A stretch of 64,000 nt of DNA from Cylicocyclus nassatus (GCA_958299035.1 CATQJL010000001.1:8961789-9025788); one strand, 5' to 3'. Counted from the first letter of the stretch, positions 48,149-59,063 are shown. Made by a program: numbers and translations. The notes: generated by a model from the letters alone, not told the origin.

Positions 48149-48696
48149 AGGAAGTCTTGCAGGAATGGAAGGAATACCGCACATGGGTCATCGTCTGGCC
48201 GAAAGACCAACTGGCAGTGAACAGTGACTTATGCGAGGTAATGAAAACGTGCGTGCAGCAGTTTGAAGAAGGTGGAAAAATCGTGACTGTGTGGCCCCCT
48301 ATAATGGAGAAAATCGCGGACGAATGGAAAAAGCTTATAGAACTATGGGAAGTCCTCGATCAGACGTTGCTGCACCAGGCTAAACCAGGACAATGCATAG
48401 TCACTGCCGGAACGAAGGTGGAGGACGGCAAGATTATGATTGAAGCAGGAGCACCAGAAAGCTGTTTGTTCTACTACAGTGCTTCGGATCTTCCTGTCGC
48501 CTGCGCAAAGATACTGTACGAGGCCGTGAGAAGAAGAGTCGCGAAACAGATGACGCTGCCTGAATTAAAGAGGAATGACCCGCCGATGAGGTCATCGGCT
48601 CCCGAAGGGGGGAGCGTGTGGAGAGGGCCGTTCGATAGAACGACGTACGAAAAGCCCGCGAAGCGAAGTTATGGCGGGAACCACAGGGATATTTAG
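48110..48696 (+). pseudogene. C-terminal extension of the Gypsy polyprotein, part 2
   Basis: Continues the extension in another frame (TFTQLKEVLQEWKEYRTWV onward, about 190 residues). Visible are WVIVWPKDQLAV, VTVWPPIMEKIADEWKKL and PGQCIVTAGTKVEDG, with repeated tryptophan-proline motifs. No membrane segment. The frame crosses the polypurine tract and runs about 80 nt into the 3' LTR, ending at TAG/TAA near 48694-48696 with residues encoded by LTR sequence (RTTYEKPAKRSYGG). The product is unrecognised; an accessory domain of this Gypsy lineage is the simplest view. Confidence 0.6.
48602..48616 (+). promoter_or_regulatory. polypurine tract
   Basis: GAAGGGGGGAGCG directly precedes the 3' LTR, the expected primer for plus-strand DNA synthesis. 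Confidence 0.75.
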
Positions 48697-48915
48697 GAAG
48701 TGCGCGCCGAGACCCGCATTCTCCCGCGAAGGATCTCAGACTTGATATCATTCTCATCTCATGCGGTTGCCTTGATCGGGCTTTCTTTTTTTTGTCTTGT
48801 TCCTTGTTGTTTTTCGTCGTTGTTCTGTAGTAAAGTTTTGTTGTTTGATTTTCTTGTTCTGTATTTCCGGCTTAGAGCCGTAGAATCCCTATCGCAGAAC
48901 CCGGTGAGGGGTACA
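48617..48915 (+). mobile_element. 3' LTR of the young Ty3/Gypsy element
   Basis: 299 bp, TGTGG to TACA, near-identical to the 5' LTR. Followed by AAAG, the second copy of the target duplication. Its first 80 bp double as coding sequence for the polyprotein tail. Confidence 0.95.
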
Positions 48916-49005
48916 AAAGCAGATTTGGAATCATCGTTTAAAGGCGCATCTACTAATATACATCTCATCTTCAATTGCCAGCTAATGTTGGTATCCTTCC
49001 CTTGT

Positions 49006-49741
49006 CAGAGCTAAGAAGACGAATCAGGCTCAAAACAGTCCTATGGAATCTACAGGGTTTAGGCTATCATATAAATATTGTCCGCTAAAATGTTTTTTTT
49101 AAAAAGTTAATGGGGTGCGGCACACTCCCTTAAAGGCAGTGGCTCGGCAGAATGAGACCCGTGGCAAAACAAGGTCACAGGGTAGGAGCCCCATAATGGA
49201 ACCTATGGGCCAAAGTTCGATCTTTCTCTGCCACTCCTAACTCCCGAAATTTCAAAGCGAAAGCAGCGCTCATCTCCTGTCCTCTCCGAACCCGCCCACC
49301 CCATGGACGAGTGACTTCCGCGGTCAGAGCGCCAACCGCAATGCTATAAGCATGAGGTCCCGCAACGACTCTGCGTCTTCGCCATGACGGGCTTCGCGTT
49401 CACTCGTCCATGGGTGGGCGGGTTCGGAGAGGACAGGAGATGAGCGCTGCTTTCGCTTTGAAATTTCGGGGGTTAGAAGTGGAAGAGAAAGATCGAACTT
49501 TGGCCTATAGGTTCCGTTATTGGGGCTCCTACCCTGTGACCTTGTTTTGCCTCGGGTCTCATTCTGCCGACCTACTGCCTTTAAAAGCTGCGGCCGCCGC
49601 AGCTTTCAAGGGGGTGTGCCGCACCCCATTAACTATATCAAAAAAACATTTTTATCAAACCATATTTACATGGATCGATAGCCTAGATTTCCTAGTTTTC
49701 ACAGGAGTGATTTGAGTCTGATTCGTTTTTTTTTTGCTCTG
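49006..49741. mobile_element. foldback with CAGAGC ends, nested in the outer foldback
   Basis: CAGAGC at 49006 and GCTCTG ending at 49741 are the termini. The arms share ACGAATCAGACTCAAA-like and AATGGGGTGCGGCACAC blocks (about 110 bp each side). It interrupts the right arm of the outer foldback. Its own centre was hit by the TTAA MITE at 49134-49580. The 23-bp palindromic insert CTGCGGCCGCCGCAG lies only in the right arm (49588-49602). Confidence 0.7.
49134..49580. mobile_element. TTAA-flanked MITE, AGGCAGTG family, copy 2
   Basis: AGGCAGTGGCTCGGCAGAAT at the left is matched inverted at the right, with TTAA outside both ends (49130-49133 and 49581-49584). The arms extend nearly to the centre (GTGGGCGGGTTCGGAGAGG), leaving a loop of under 100 bp. 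It shares the terminal eight bases with the copies at 22.8 and 57.2 kb but has different inner sequence. Confidence 0.75.
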
Positions 49742-49990
49742 AGTAATAGTCGGTGAAACCACAGCCATCAAAAGCGGAAAATGGGAAAGATTTTGGCTGG
49801 CTTCTAATTCCACAGTTTGGAGGTCGTTTGAAGCGGGATCTCTGAGGTGGACAAAGAAGGAGTAGTGCTTTGTCCTGAGTGCAAAAACGAATTGCTAATT
49901 TACCTTTGAAACAAAGTTAACCATGTTGGAATTTGACCATTTCGCTTAGGTAGCCTAGTATCTTGAATCTTCAGAATTCGCTCACACTTT

Positions 49991-50930
49991 CAAGGGAGAG
50001 AGAACTGAACCTTGGTGTACTCCGACCTTGATTTGGAATTTTTTCGATTGGCCTGCAGTTGTTTGCACTTGGCTTGAAGCGTTGTGGTAGATCAACTTGG
50101 ATCACTGATATTCTTCTGGCACCCTGCGTTAGGCCCACCATATGAATTTTGGGCACCTTATCGAAGGCTTTTACCAGGTCCAGGAAAGCTGCATGCAATT
50201 CCTTCTGCTTCTCTCTATACTTCTTCATCACTATCCGGGCAGAGTGGATTGCGTCAGTTGTACCTACTCCTTTCACGAATCCGCACTGATTCGGTGACAA
50301 CTCTATGATAACTCGAAAACGCGTTTCGATTATTCGCTCGAAGATTTTCAGAGTGTGGCTCATCAGTCGGATTGGTCGGTAGGATGATCAGTCTGCTATG
50401 TCTCCTTTGATTTCCATATCGGGATCGTCGTGCTTGTGTACCACTCGCGAGGCATACTCTTGCTTCTTATGATTTGAATGAGGAGACTCGTTAGCCATGT
50501 GGTTCAGGATTGTCCACGTATTTTACAGAACTCGCTTGGTCTGTCGTTTGGACCAGTCGCTTTGCCATTCTTCGTTCTTTTTATGGCTAGCCATACTTCC
50601 TCTTCAGTGACTGCTGGTACGGGTCCTTGTATGGGACTGGCTTCTGAGATGGAGTTGTTAGTGGTGCGGTCTGTGGTGGCAATTTCTTCGAAGTAGGCTC
50701 TCCATCTCTCGGTGATGTCCTCTGGTTTTAGCGCCCTACCAAGTTTGTCTTTGATATGGAGGAAGTGTTCCATATCTTTTGTGGATTCCGCTCTTCTTTT
50801 CGCTTTCCGGTATATCTCACGTTCTCCCTCGCGAGACTCTAGATGATTGTAGAGCTCTTTCAAGTACACTTTGCATCCTTTACGGTCCTTCGCTCTTCTC
50901 TTCTCTTTTATGACTTTTTGCACTTCATCA
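49991..50930 (-). pseudogene. inverted LINE fragment (RT), copy B
   Basis: A 940-bp piece identical, as far as I can check, to the inverse of 51517-52456. It encodes the thumb-side linker and the first RT blocks (minus strand: NGKATGPNDRPSEFCKIRG, then NQCGFVKGVGTTDAI and AFLDLVKAFDKVP). Truncated at both ends, with stops and frameshifts at the same places as copy A, so it is a secondary duplication and not an independent insertion. Confidence 0.85.
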
Positions 50931-50994
50931 CATCAGTTTAATTCCACTGGAAGACACACTCCTGCTAGGAACGGACCGTAACGGACATGTGGGA

Positions 50995-53308
50995 AAAAGG
51001 CGAGGAGAAGCCGGGAAATGTCACGGAGGCTACGGATACGGAACATGCAATGAAGAAGGTGAGCGCATTCTGGAAGCCTCAGCTCATGATCTGGTCTTGG
51101 CGAACACATACTACATCAAGAAGGATGATCACCCCATAACATATGCGAGTGGCGATCGACACAGATAGACTTCTGGGCTATCCGACAGCGTGACTTCAAA
51201 AATGTAAAGGATTGCAAAGTCATTCCCGGTGAGAGCTGCATACCTCAACACAGACCACTGCTTCTCGACATTAGAATTCCAATGAATAGGCACACCAAGA
51301 GAGCCACAGAGACCGGGACACGCATTAAATGGTGGAGATTGAAACCCAACAACGCGGTGAAACAAGCACTGCTAACACAACTCTACCACGTTTGCAAGAT
51401 AACTCAGATCAATTCTGGGAAAGCTTGAAAGATCGAGTCGACGGAGTGGCACGCATGATCTTGGGAAGTACAAAGCCAGGAAAAAGAAAGATCAATCGAT
51501 AAACGTGGTGGTGGAATGATGAAGTGCAAAAAGTCATAAAAGAGAAGAGAAGAGCGAAGGACCGTAAAGGATGCAAAGTGTACTTGAAAGAGCTCTACAA
51601 TCATCTAGAGTCTCGCGAGGGAGAACGTGAGATATACCGGAAAGCGAAAAGAAGAGCGGAATCCACAAAAGATATGGAACACTTCCTCCATATCAAAGAC
51701 AAACTTGGTAGGGCGCTAAAACCAGAGGACATCACCGAGAGATGGAGAGCCTACTTCGAAGAAATTGCCACCACAGACCGCACCACTAACAACTCCATCT
51801 CAGAAGCCAGTCCCATACAAGGACCCGTACCAGCAGTCACTGAAGAGGAAGTATGGCTAGCCATAAAAAGAACGAAGAATGGCAAAGCGACTGGTCCAAA
51901 CGACAGACCAAGCGAGTTCTGTAAAATACGTGGACAATCCTGAACCACATGGCTAACGAGTCTCCTCATTCAAATCATAAGAAGCAAGAGTATGCCTCGC
52001 GAGTGGTACACAAGCACGACGATCCCGATATGGAAATCAAAGGAGACATAGCAGACTGATCATCCTACCGACCAATCCGACTGATGAGCCACACTCTGAA
52101 AATCTTCGAGCGAATAATCGAAACGCGTTTTCGAGTTATCATAGAGTTGTCACCGAATCAGTGCGGATTCGTGAAAGGAGTAGGTACAACTGACGCAATC
52201 CACTCTGCCCGGATAGTGATGAAGAAGTATAGAGAGAAGCAGAAGGAATTGCATGCAGCTTTCCTGGACCTGGTAAAAGCCTTCGATAAGGTGCCCAAAA
52301 TTCATATGGTGGGCCTAACGCAGGGTGCCAGAAGAATATCAGTGATCCAAGTTGATCTACCACAACGCTTCAAGCCAAGTGCAAACAACTGCAGGCCAAT
52401 CGAAAAAATTCCAAATCAAGGTCGGAGTACACCAAGGTTCAGTTCTCTCTCCCTTGCTCTTCATCACTGTGATGAACGCCGTGACGGAACCGCTCAGACG
52501 CGATCCTTCTTGGACAATTCTCTACGCAGATGACGTGGTCTTAATAGCAAGTACCAGAAAGGAGCTACAAGATGAGGTACAAAACTGAAAGAACAGGCTA
52601 GAGCTGTATGGCCTGAAGCTCAACATCAGGAAGACAGAGTATATGGAAGTGGGAAAACAGACTCCTGGTACCATAAGCATCGATGGTGAAGAGCTAAAGA
52701 AAACAACGTCATACAAGCACCTAGGGGCACTCACATCTCAGCGGAGGGAGGCTTACAAGTAGAGGTCGCCAGCAGGATGAACACAGCATGGATGAAATGG
52801 AGAGCCTTAACAGGAGTTCTGTGCGATAAAAGAATGCCAGCGCAACTTAAGTCCCAACTGTACCGCACCATCATCCGGCCAGCAGCATTGTGTGGCAGAA
52901 TGCTGGCCATGTAAGCGAAGTGAGGAGCGAAAGCTCATTGTCATGGAAACAAGGATGCTACGATAAACCTTAGGAGTCACACTAAAGGATCACGTCTACA
53001 ATGACACTATACGAGCGCAAATGAAAGTAGCTCCAATTGCCCAGAAAATGCAGGAAAAGAGGTTACGATGGTATGGGCATGTGCGCAGAAGGGATGAAAG
53101 TCACATCACGAAATCAGCCCTGGCTGTGGAGGCACCAGGCAAAAGACTCAGAGGTAGACCCAAGATGAGGTGGATGGACAGAGTCAAGGTCGACCTGCGA
53201 GAACTTGGTACAGATGAAGATCTTGCCTCAGATAGGACGACATGGAGACGTTTGAAAAATTTAAGCGGACCCTGCTTAAGCGGGACACATGCGAGGATTG
53301 AAAATTGA
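50995..53308 (+). pseudogene. RTE/Bov-B-like LINE, endonuclease remnant and RT, copy A
   Basis: The 5' part (50995-51400) keeps the end of an apurinic-type endonuclease (GYGYGTCNEEGERILEASAH, DLVLANTYYIKKDDH, then IDFWAIRQRDFKNV). RT follows: NDRPSEFCKI, LDLVKAFDKVP (motif A), VGVHQGSVLSPLLFITVMN (motif B) and ILYADDVVLIAS (catalytic YADD). The tail ends with RGRPKMRWMDRVKVDLREL, a signature seen after the RT in this LINE group. Frameshifts after motif A and in the tail, plus stops, make it non-functional. The 5' end is truncated, as is usual for LINEs. Confidence 0.88.
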
Positions 53309-53584
53309 AACGAGGCTGTCCAACTCTGCAAATGTCATGAATGCAAAAAACTTGGAGCCCAGCTTTAGCCCTTTAGTGAGTTCAGGATGACAGCGTCGAA
53401 CACTGGCCGATACATGAAGATGGTTATGAACAACGGTGTAAACTAAAAAACGTGTGAAGGACGTTTTCAATCGTGAAAATGTAGTGTTCATTCTTGGCAA
53501 AACATTGCTCCAGAACTTTCTTTCGTAAATGAGCAAGATGTGATAGAAGCTGTTCCAATGAAGATTGTTGATGGCAAATGTCAC
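53276..53584 (-). pseudogene. unrecognised exon-like frame, frameshifted copy
   Basis: The minus strand reads HNHLHVSASVRRCHPELTKG and GSKFFAFMTFAELDSLVSI, identical to the mirror copy at 62471-62776. One extra A in a short A run (about 53447-53452) puts the upstream half in another frame. See the plus-strand copy for the intact reading. No family is recognised. Confidence 0.35.
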
Positions 53585-54775
53585 TACTGTAATTTCTTAC
53601 TGAATAAGAGAAAACCTTCCAAACTTTTCTAAATGTTATTTATCATGTATTCTACGCACAGAAGACGCGTGACCGCATCATGGACATTGTCTCAACATGT
53701 TTGAGTTTGTTCTTCCCTGTTTTCAAATAGTGAACTAATCGTGGGCGAAATAAATGACAAGTGTAAACCTGCTAAGTACACGATTAAGCTTGTTTAAACA
53801 ATGTGTGCAAAGCGGTATTGCTCTTAGTCTTAGAATGAATGATATGTGCCTATGAGTAAGAATCAGTGAATATTTTCTGCCGCACTTTCTGCCATTCTCA
53901 GCCCTTCTAAAGCGCTGGTTTCAAATTGGCAGTCAAAAAGTAAAATCCCTTAAAAATTTTTGGGCTATTTTGTGAGGACCGTAGACAAGTGCCCCTCGGG
54001 TTATCCTTGTCGAAATCAAGCATGAGGTAAACAGTATAAGGTTAGTATAACATCTTCGATTTACTTAAAGGACTGAAAGATAGGTAGGAGCATATTTACA
54101 GTGAAATCTTGTCACACGCCCTTCGCACAGAAATGTCTTTATACTTTTGCATATTGAAATACTGTTCATTTTCTGACAGCAGTGATTCGCATGCTCTTGG
54201 AAGTGCTAAGCTTTAATAGTGTTAATATGTGCATGGGCCAAGAAGAGTTGCAGGAAGCTCTAACGGCCTTTGAGAACGTAGAGCCTTCTACCTACACTGA
54301 GTCTTTCATTTATTAGGTTACAAGATTGCTTTCATATCTCAGAACGTAGAGTGAGAGTGCAGTAAAATGCTAATGTATAAATTCGCACCACCCTAACTTT
54401 TTAATTTTATGCCGCTCCGTCAAGGAGTAAAAAAGACAGAAAACCCACGTCCGTCTTCAACGATGCCGTAATGCAAGCGACCTTTGAACTTCTCTCTAGA
54501 TCAGTCCTCACTCAATTTTTATGGCCTTAGCATGTCTTGTCTAGTAAAGAAATTTTTCTGTTCCATCTTTCGTTGATGTGGTTAATACTACCGACAAATC
54601 AGAGGCTTGTCCATAGGACAGAGATTAGCGCTATTGAATGTTGATAATAAATAACGATTATTTTTAAGGCTTTTTTATGTAAAATCTTTGACTTTTCGGT
54701 AGAATAAATGCGCATTTTATTAGTTCTTGAATTGATTATGGCTTGATAATCGCATACCCCGACAAACAGACGAAG
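53585..54775. other. no gene recognised within the left arm
   Basis: About 1.2 kb between the exon-like frame and the MITE shows no further coding block. The same is true of its mirror image (61278-62470). Confidence 0.45.
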
Positions 54776-55030
54776 TAGCCCTTGGGCTTCGGTTAGAGTT
54801 CAAGCGAATTAATCGTCACGATTTAATCTCTTCAAGACAAGTGTTACGAGTTTATTGCACGCAGATCTTCTTTTATTTCGGTTGTGATGATTTTAATACG
54901 ACCAATCGAGACTACTATCGCTACCGAAATACAAGACGATCGACATGCAATGAATTTTTAACACGTCTTGTAGCGATTGGACCGCGACGATCAAATCGCG
55001 TAAACTCTAACCGAGGCCTTAGACCGTGAT
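54776..55030. mobile_element. MITE with CGGTTAGAGTT terminal repeats
   Basis: The left end (GGCTTCGGTTAGAGTTCAAG) is matched inverted at the right (CCTCGGTTAGAGTTTACGCG in reverse). The arms include CTACAAGACGTGTTA and its partner. The layout resembles the MITEs at 31.5 and 36.1 kb. It is mirrored at 61022-61277. Confidence 0.65.
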
Positions 55031-55133
55031 CAATCAAGTCATAGATACACTAACTTCACAGATAAGGTATTTCGAAAAGAACTAAGAAGCATGCATCATG
55101 GAAATCACTCACAAACAAAGCACTCACATATCT

Positions 55134-55409
55134 CTACTGAATAGCAGCCATGGGGGTTTGTTGCCTGGCGCTTGCTGCGAGATCGTGCGACAAAAAATTT
55201 TTTTCGTACTCGTAATCCTGACGACTTCTATATTCATCGAAAAATTTTACCATGTAAAACTCACCAGTAAAAAGTAAAAAAGGCGTTTGAATTTCTTCTT
55301 TCAACATTTTTGACGCGAACCAAGCAGCTGTCACTAGTTCTCCTGGCAACGCGATAGATCCGAATGATTTGCCTTCTGCAGTAACAGCTTCACAAAATAA
55401 TGCGCTTTG
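55134..55409 (-). CDS. unrecognised frame with coding character
   Basis: About 91 codons on the minus strand with balanced composition and no stop. It contains SFGSIALPGELVTAAWFASK, then EIQTPFLLFTGEFYMVKFFD and NFLSHDLAASARQQ, and ends at TAG. The reading opens after a stop, so an exon start by splicing is likely, though no strong acceptor is obvious. The mirror copy (60645-60928) loses the frame through one-base changes in A and C runs. I do not recognise a domain; it could be a host exon or part of a transposon captured in the palindrome. Confidence 0.4.
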   Translation of the reverse strand, partial: QSALFCEAVTAEGKSFGSIALPGELVTAAWFASKMLKEEIQTPFLLFTGEFYMVKFFDEYRSRQDYEYEKNFLSHDLAASARQQTPMAAIQ

Positions 55410-55836
55410 TTTTTATCGCTATGTTGCAAATGGCATCTTTATGATAAGGTTAAATTTGCATGTTAGGTTATACTGTTCTTCTGGAAATTCTATCTTAACA
55501 CCATTGAATAACTGGTGAACATGCAACGGCATGGCTATGACTGATATTCTCATCATTATCGGTTGTTTTTCTCGATGCCACAAAAAATAATTTAACTTTC
55601 ATTTTCCGTTTTAGACAACCACATTCCGCGCAAAAGAGAAGCATAAATGTATTAGATCGCTAAAGATTTGATAACTTTGACTAATGGAAGGCAAATGTAG
55701 TGAAATATTCGTGGTGTACCCAAAACTTTAGGGCAGCAAATGCACTTTGATTATGTAAAAAGTATTCAAAAGAACTTTACTTTACGAGGTAAGCAAAGTA
55801 ATCTTATGTGTAACTATCTGACATGATTCGCCCGCA

Positions 55837-56289
55837 TCATGTGTTTGATGGGCTCATCAAAGAGCAACATTGGTGCGCAACTCTGAAGGCACAACTTACG
55901 CTGTGTCGGCTTTTCACTGCCTCTCTTGTGAGTGAGCCTCCCGACCGCAACTTTTGGGTTACCGCATGTTTACCGTAAAATGTAAATGAGTCTACCATTG
56001 TTGACAAGAAATTTGTAAGCGGTTTATCAATTGATAAGAGTTCACTTTTCTTCAAAATCCATAAATCAATAGAAGGAGCGAGAATTTCGCTGCGAAAAGT
56101 AGGCCTACGAGGTGGACCGGTGTTAAAAACATACGTGTCAAAATTTGGCGCCCATCGGTCCACGCACATTTTCTTCGTAAAGAACACACTAACTGATATG
56201 TCATATGTCCTATTGTCTTGAAACCTGGGCATATTGTGACAACTAATTTCAAAGCTCTTCTTCTGTCGTACAGGTTGTATAGGTAACAC
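55837..56289 (-). other. 150-codon frame over a dispersed repeat
   Basis: Identical in both palindrome arms (mirror at 59765-60217). It overlaps a repeat with a diverged copy at 35470-35910 in which the frame is not kept. It also overlaps the Penelope-like terminal motif. I therefore regard it as probably non-coding. Confidence 0.4.
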
Positions 56290-56990
56290 TTTATTGCCTA
56301 ACGTTTCGGCACAACACCGTCGTCAGAGGCTCAAAAGGAGTAGTCACTTCGATTCACGACGGCCGCCAAACATCTCCTCCCACTCGACCATTCGATTGGT
56401 TTTCAGTGGAAAGGAAGTCTGCGAGTAAAGTTTCACTCACCCGAATGTGCCACCGTAATTTGTAGCAGTATCAGCTGCTTCAGATGTGCTTGGGCCGACT
56501 GCGGGATGAGTATAGACAGTCGTGTTATCTGACTGTAATGTTGAGAATAAGCAGTTGCGATGTCAACGAACTGCTTAAATAGGACAAATGATCTTATAGT
56601 TTACAGTATGCCAGATACGGCATTAGATGTTCAATTATAGATAATTGTTCATTCTTGTTGTTGATCTTGGGGTCACGGACAAGAATGTAAGATGCCTTGA
56701 GGGCCTTTCTAGCGGAGATATTGTTTTCGTAGGCCAAGATTATGCACTTAATGTTTACGTTCTGCCGCTTTTTGCTAGCCAAATGCTCGTTTACGCTCAC
56801 GCACAATGGTCTATCTGTTTTACCGATGTATATGGCAGAGCACGTTAATCATTCTATTTGGTACACAACGCCAGACTTCAAACAATCTCCAGCTTTTCCA
56901 TAAGGACGGCGACAACGGCGTTATGCCGAAACGTTAGGCAATAAAGTGTCACCTATAACAACCTCTACGGCAGAAGAAAAGCATTGAAAA
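56255..56990 (-). pseudogene. Penelope-like GIY-YIG fragment with inverted ends (left arm copy)
   Basis: Mirror image of 59064-59800, where the reading is described. The minus-strand GIY-YIG reading occupies about 56889-56594. The terminal motif (CCGAAACGTTAGGCAATAAA) lies at both ends in opposite orientation. Confidence 0.75.
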
Positions 56991-57217
56991 CCAGTTAACA
57001 CGACTAATATTTTACCAACACGCAGCTATATCTATAACGATAATGAATTTTGAGAGTACAGTTTTAGTTGAGAAAGTAATGCGGACTTGTTCGATTTGTT
57101 GATGTTTTAATGTTCTTCCTCTCTATGTCTCATGTGTTTTTTTGTCTATGTCTTATGCCTGTTTTGTCTATTTCTTGCTTTTCGATTTACTGTCCATGCT
57201 AATGACAACGTCATTAA

Positions 57218-57636
57218 AGGCAGTGTCTCACCAAAATTTAGTTGCCGAGATTTTTGCATTTTGCAAGCCTGTCGGACCCTGTCTAGCACTGTATGGGCTT
57301 AAAATCGCACGAAGTTCCCAAAAAACCCCGCTCTCTGGGGGCCATGTGGAAGCAACATGGACGAGTTGTACCTTCCAACTTCAGCCTCAGCCACAGTGGC
57401 AGCAACAGAGGGGAGGTGGATGCCAAGTGGAGGGACATGTTCAAACGCGTACGGGGGGGAGACCGAAGGAGTCGTCCGCGCGCACCAACTCGCTCTCCGC
57501 GTACCACTTTGAGAAAATTTTTCTCAGCGTGGAGAGGGTCAAATTAAGTGGGACCTGTTGCATTGGCCTATTCAAAGCTCCCTGTTACAGAATATGTGAA
57601 GATCCGCGCGACCTCAACTTTGGTGAGACACTGCCT
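57218..57636. mobile_element. TTAA-flanked MITE, AGGCAGTG family, copy 3
   Basis: AGGCAGTGTCTCACCAAA at the left and its inverted match at the right (GGTGAGACACTGCCT), with TTAA on both sides (57214-57217 and 57637-57640). Only about 25-35 terminal bases match exactly here, with further partial pairing inside. A frame of 218 codons running across it is a chance reading. Confidence 0.75.
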
Positions 57637-58251
57637 TTAATCATGAGACATCCAATAACAAATGTCAACAAAAGAGGAAAAGGCAATACGTCAAGAGAAG
57701 AGGAAAAGGCAAACCCATTGTTCACATGTGTATTTAACCCAATAAGGTTGAGTTGCAAATGTTTTTTTTTTTTGAAATTGAATGCGTTTTCTTGCTAATG
57801 CACATATTTTGTCGCCATACTGCGACCTCCTTCCCATATCAGTTGTACAACCCTTGCTTTCTCTTTTCTCATTCTGGTTGCGCAATCCGACCCAGTCCTC
57901 CTTGTTTGCGAGTTTGAAATGAGCAGAAACCAATATGATAAGCAGATCTAGAACCATCTACCTTGCTTGGGCCCGTTATATCTTACACGGATAAAAAAAA
58001 CCCATTCAGTTTTTTTCGCACTCTGCTTGAGTAAAGGAGCTTTTGCGCATTGCTATAATTATTCTCCATATACAGTGAGCCATCGAGGCAAACTTGTTCC
58101 ACTACTAAATTGCTCAAAAGCTGCTTACTATGCGCTCAAAGCAATGATAATCAAGCGCTCAAACTGTGTACAGATAAGCTTATCTCGATACGAGCTTCGC
58201 AATCATTTTTATTCACTGCTTGAAAAAATCATAGACTTATGTAAATTTTTG

Positions 58252-58321
58252 AAACGAGTAGCGTAGTGGTAGGCGGCGCGTTATGACCAAATCAGACTAA
58301 GGTTGGATTCCACGCTTGTTT
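58252..58321 (+). tRNA. tRNA-like sequence, probably degenerate
   Basis: The ends AAACGAG and CTTGTTT pair as a 7-bp acceptor stem (one G-U). TAGCGTAGTGGTAGGCGG resembles box A and GGTTGGATTCC box B. The anticodon and T stems pair poorly, so a functional tRNA is unlikely. Confidence 0.3.
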
Positions 58322-59063
58322 TTATAAAGGCGAAACAGCTCAAAACGTTTACTCAAACAACGTGGTCGCTGTGGTGAACGACGTGGTGCTCAGCTATGAT
58401 TAAAACAATCTTCCTCTTTAGATTGTTTCCGCCATGTGAATTTAGCCAAATATATTTGCATCTGAAAGCCAAGTCTGCTCTACCAAAATCTTCACTCCCT
58501 ATTCCATATCAGTAAAATTTGAAAAGTTTTTACATCAAATTTGGAAAACCAAAAAAAGAATCCATCGACAACTTGATTATTGATTGACTCGACAATTTAG
58601 TTCGCCCCGTTCAGGTCACAGTGCTTACGAAACAGCTCGAAAAATCTGCTGAGTCAAGGAAAGAATGCTATGACTTCTGCAGAGGTTCAAAAGTGGTGGA
58701 AAGTTCCAAAAACTTTCTTCTTCAAACTCAAAAAAACTTGTTTTCTAACCTCAGTTGACCGTGGCCAACTGAAGGTAGTCCTGAGAAAGCACGGTAGACA
58801 CATAATGCAGAAAAAGCCGAAAGGATAGTCTTTGGCTATAAAACCATCAAGTGCATAAGTCAGTTACTAAAAAATTCAATATTTGAGGGACACACAGCTT
58901 AGGAAGGCGAAGAGACGAACAACGCCGCAGCAAATTTTTGCTTTGCCGACTTTCGCAAAAATGTCATCAAATAGTTGTTGAAAGGGAGAGAATAAGCACA
59001 AACAGTGACATTACAAATGTCTACTGTTTTGCTTGTTGGTAAAATATTAGTCGTGTTAACTGG

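Larger units (their letters stand above)
41336..49990. repeat. foldback element carrying two nested insertions
   Basis: The left arm 41336-41710 (AAAGTGTAAGCGAATTC onward) is matched inverted by three pieces of right arm: 41921-41961, 48916-49005 and 49742-49990. The gaps are the Ty3/Gypsy element (41962-48915) and a second foldback (49006-49741). Removing both restores a simple element of about 970 bp. GGAAGGATACCAACATTAG on the left corresponds to the block before 49001 on the right. This fixes the order of insertion: outer foldback first. Confidence 0.8.
52053..57020. repeat. left arm of a near-perfect palindrome of at least 4.97 kb
   Basis: Every landmark here recurs inverted in 59034-64000, with paired coordinates summing to 116052-116054 throughout. 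Only one- or two-base shifts are needed over nearly 5 kb. The inner end is at ACCAACA (57014-57020). The outer end is not visible because the right arm runs off the window. Confidence 0.93.
57021..59033. other. 2.0-kb spacer of the large palindrome
   Basis: Unique sequence between the arms. It holds a TTAA MITE (57218-57636) and a tRNA-like sequence (58252-58321). The rest has only short unrecognised frames. Confidence 0.7.

Noticed and set aside
47600..48696. Envelope-like third gene of a retrovirus-type element
   Set aside because: No signal peptide, no transmembrane segment and no fusion-peptide-like hydrophobic stretch; the reading simply continues the integrase tail.
57142..57798. 218-codon frame as a gene
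   Set aside because: It spans a complete TTAA-flanked MITE with its flanks, so the frame is a by-product of the insertion.
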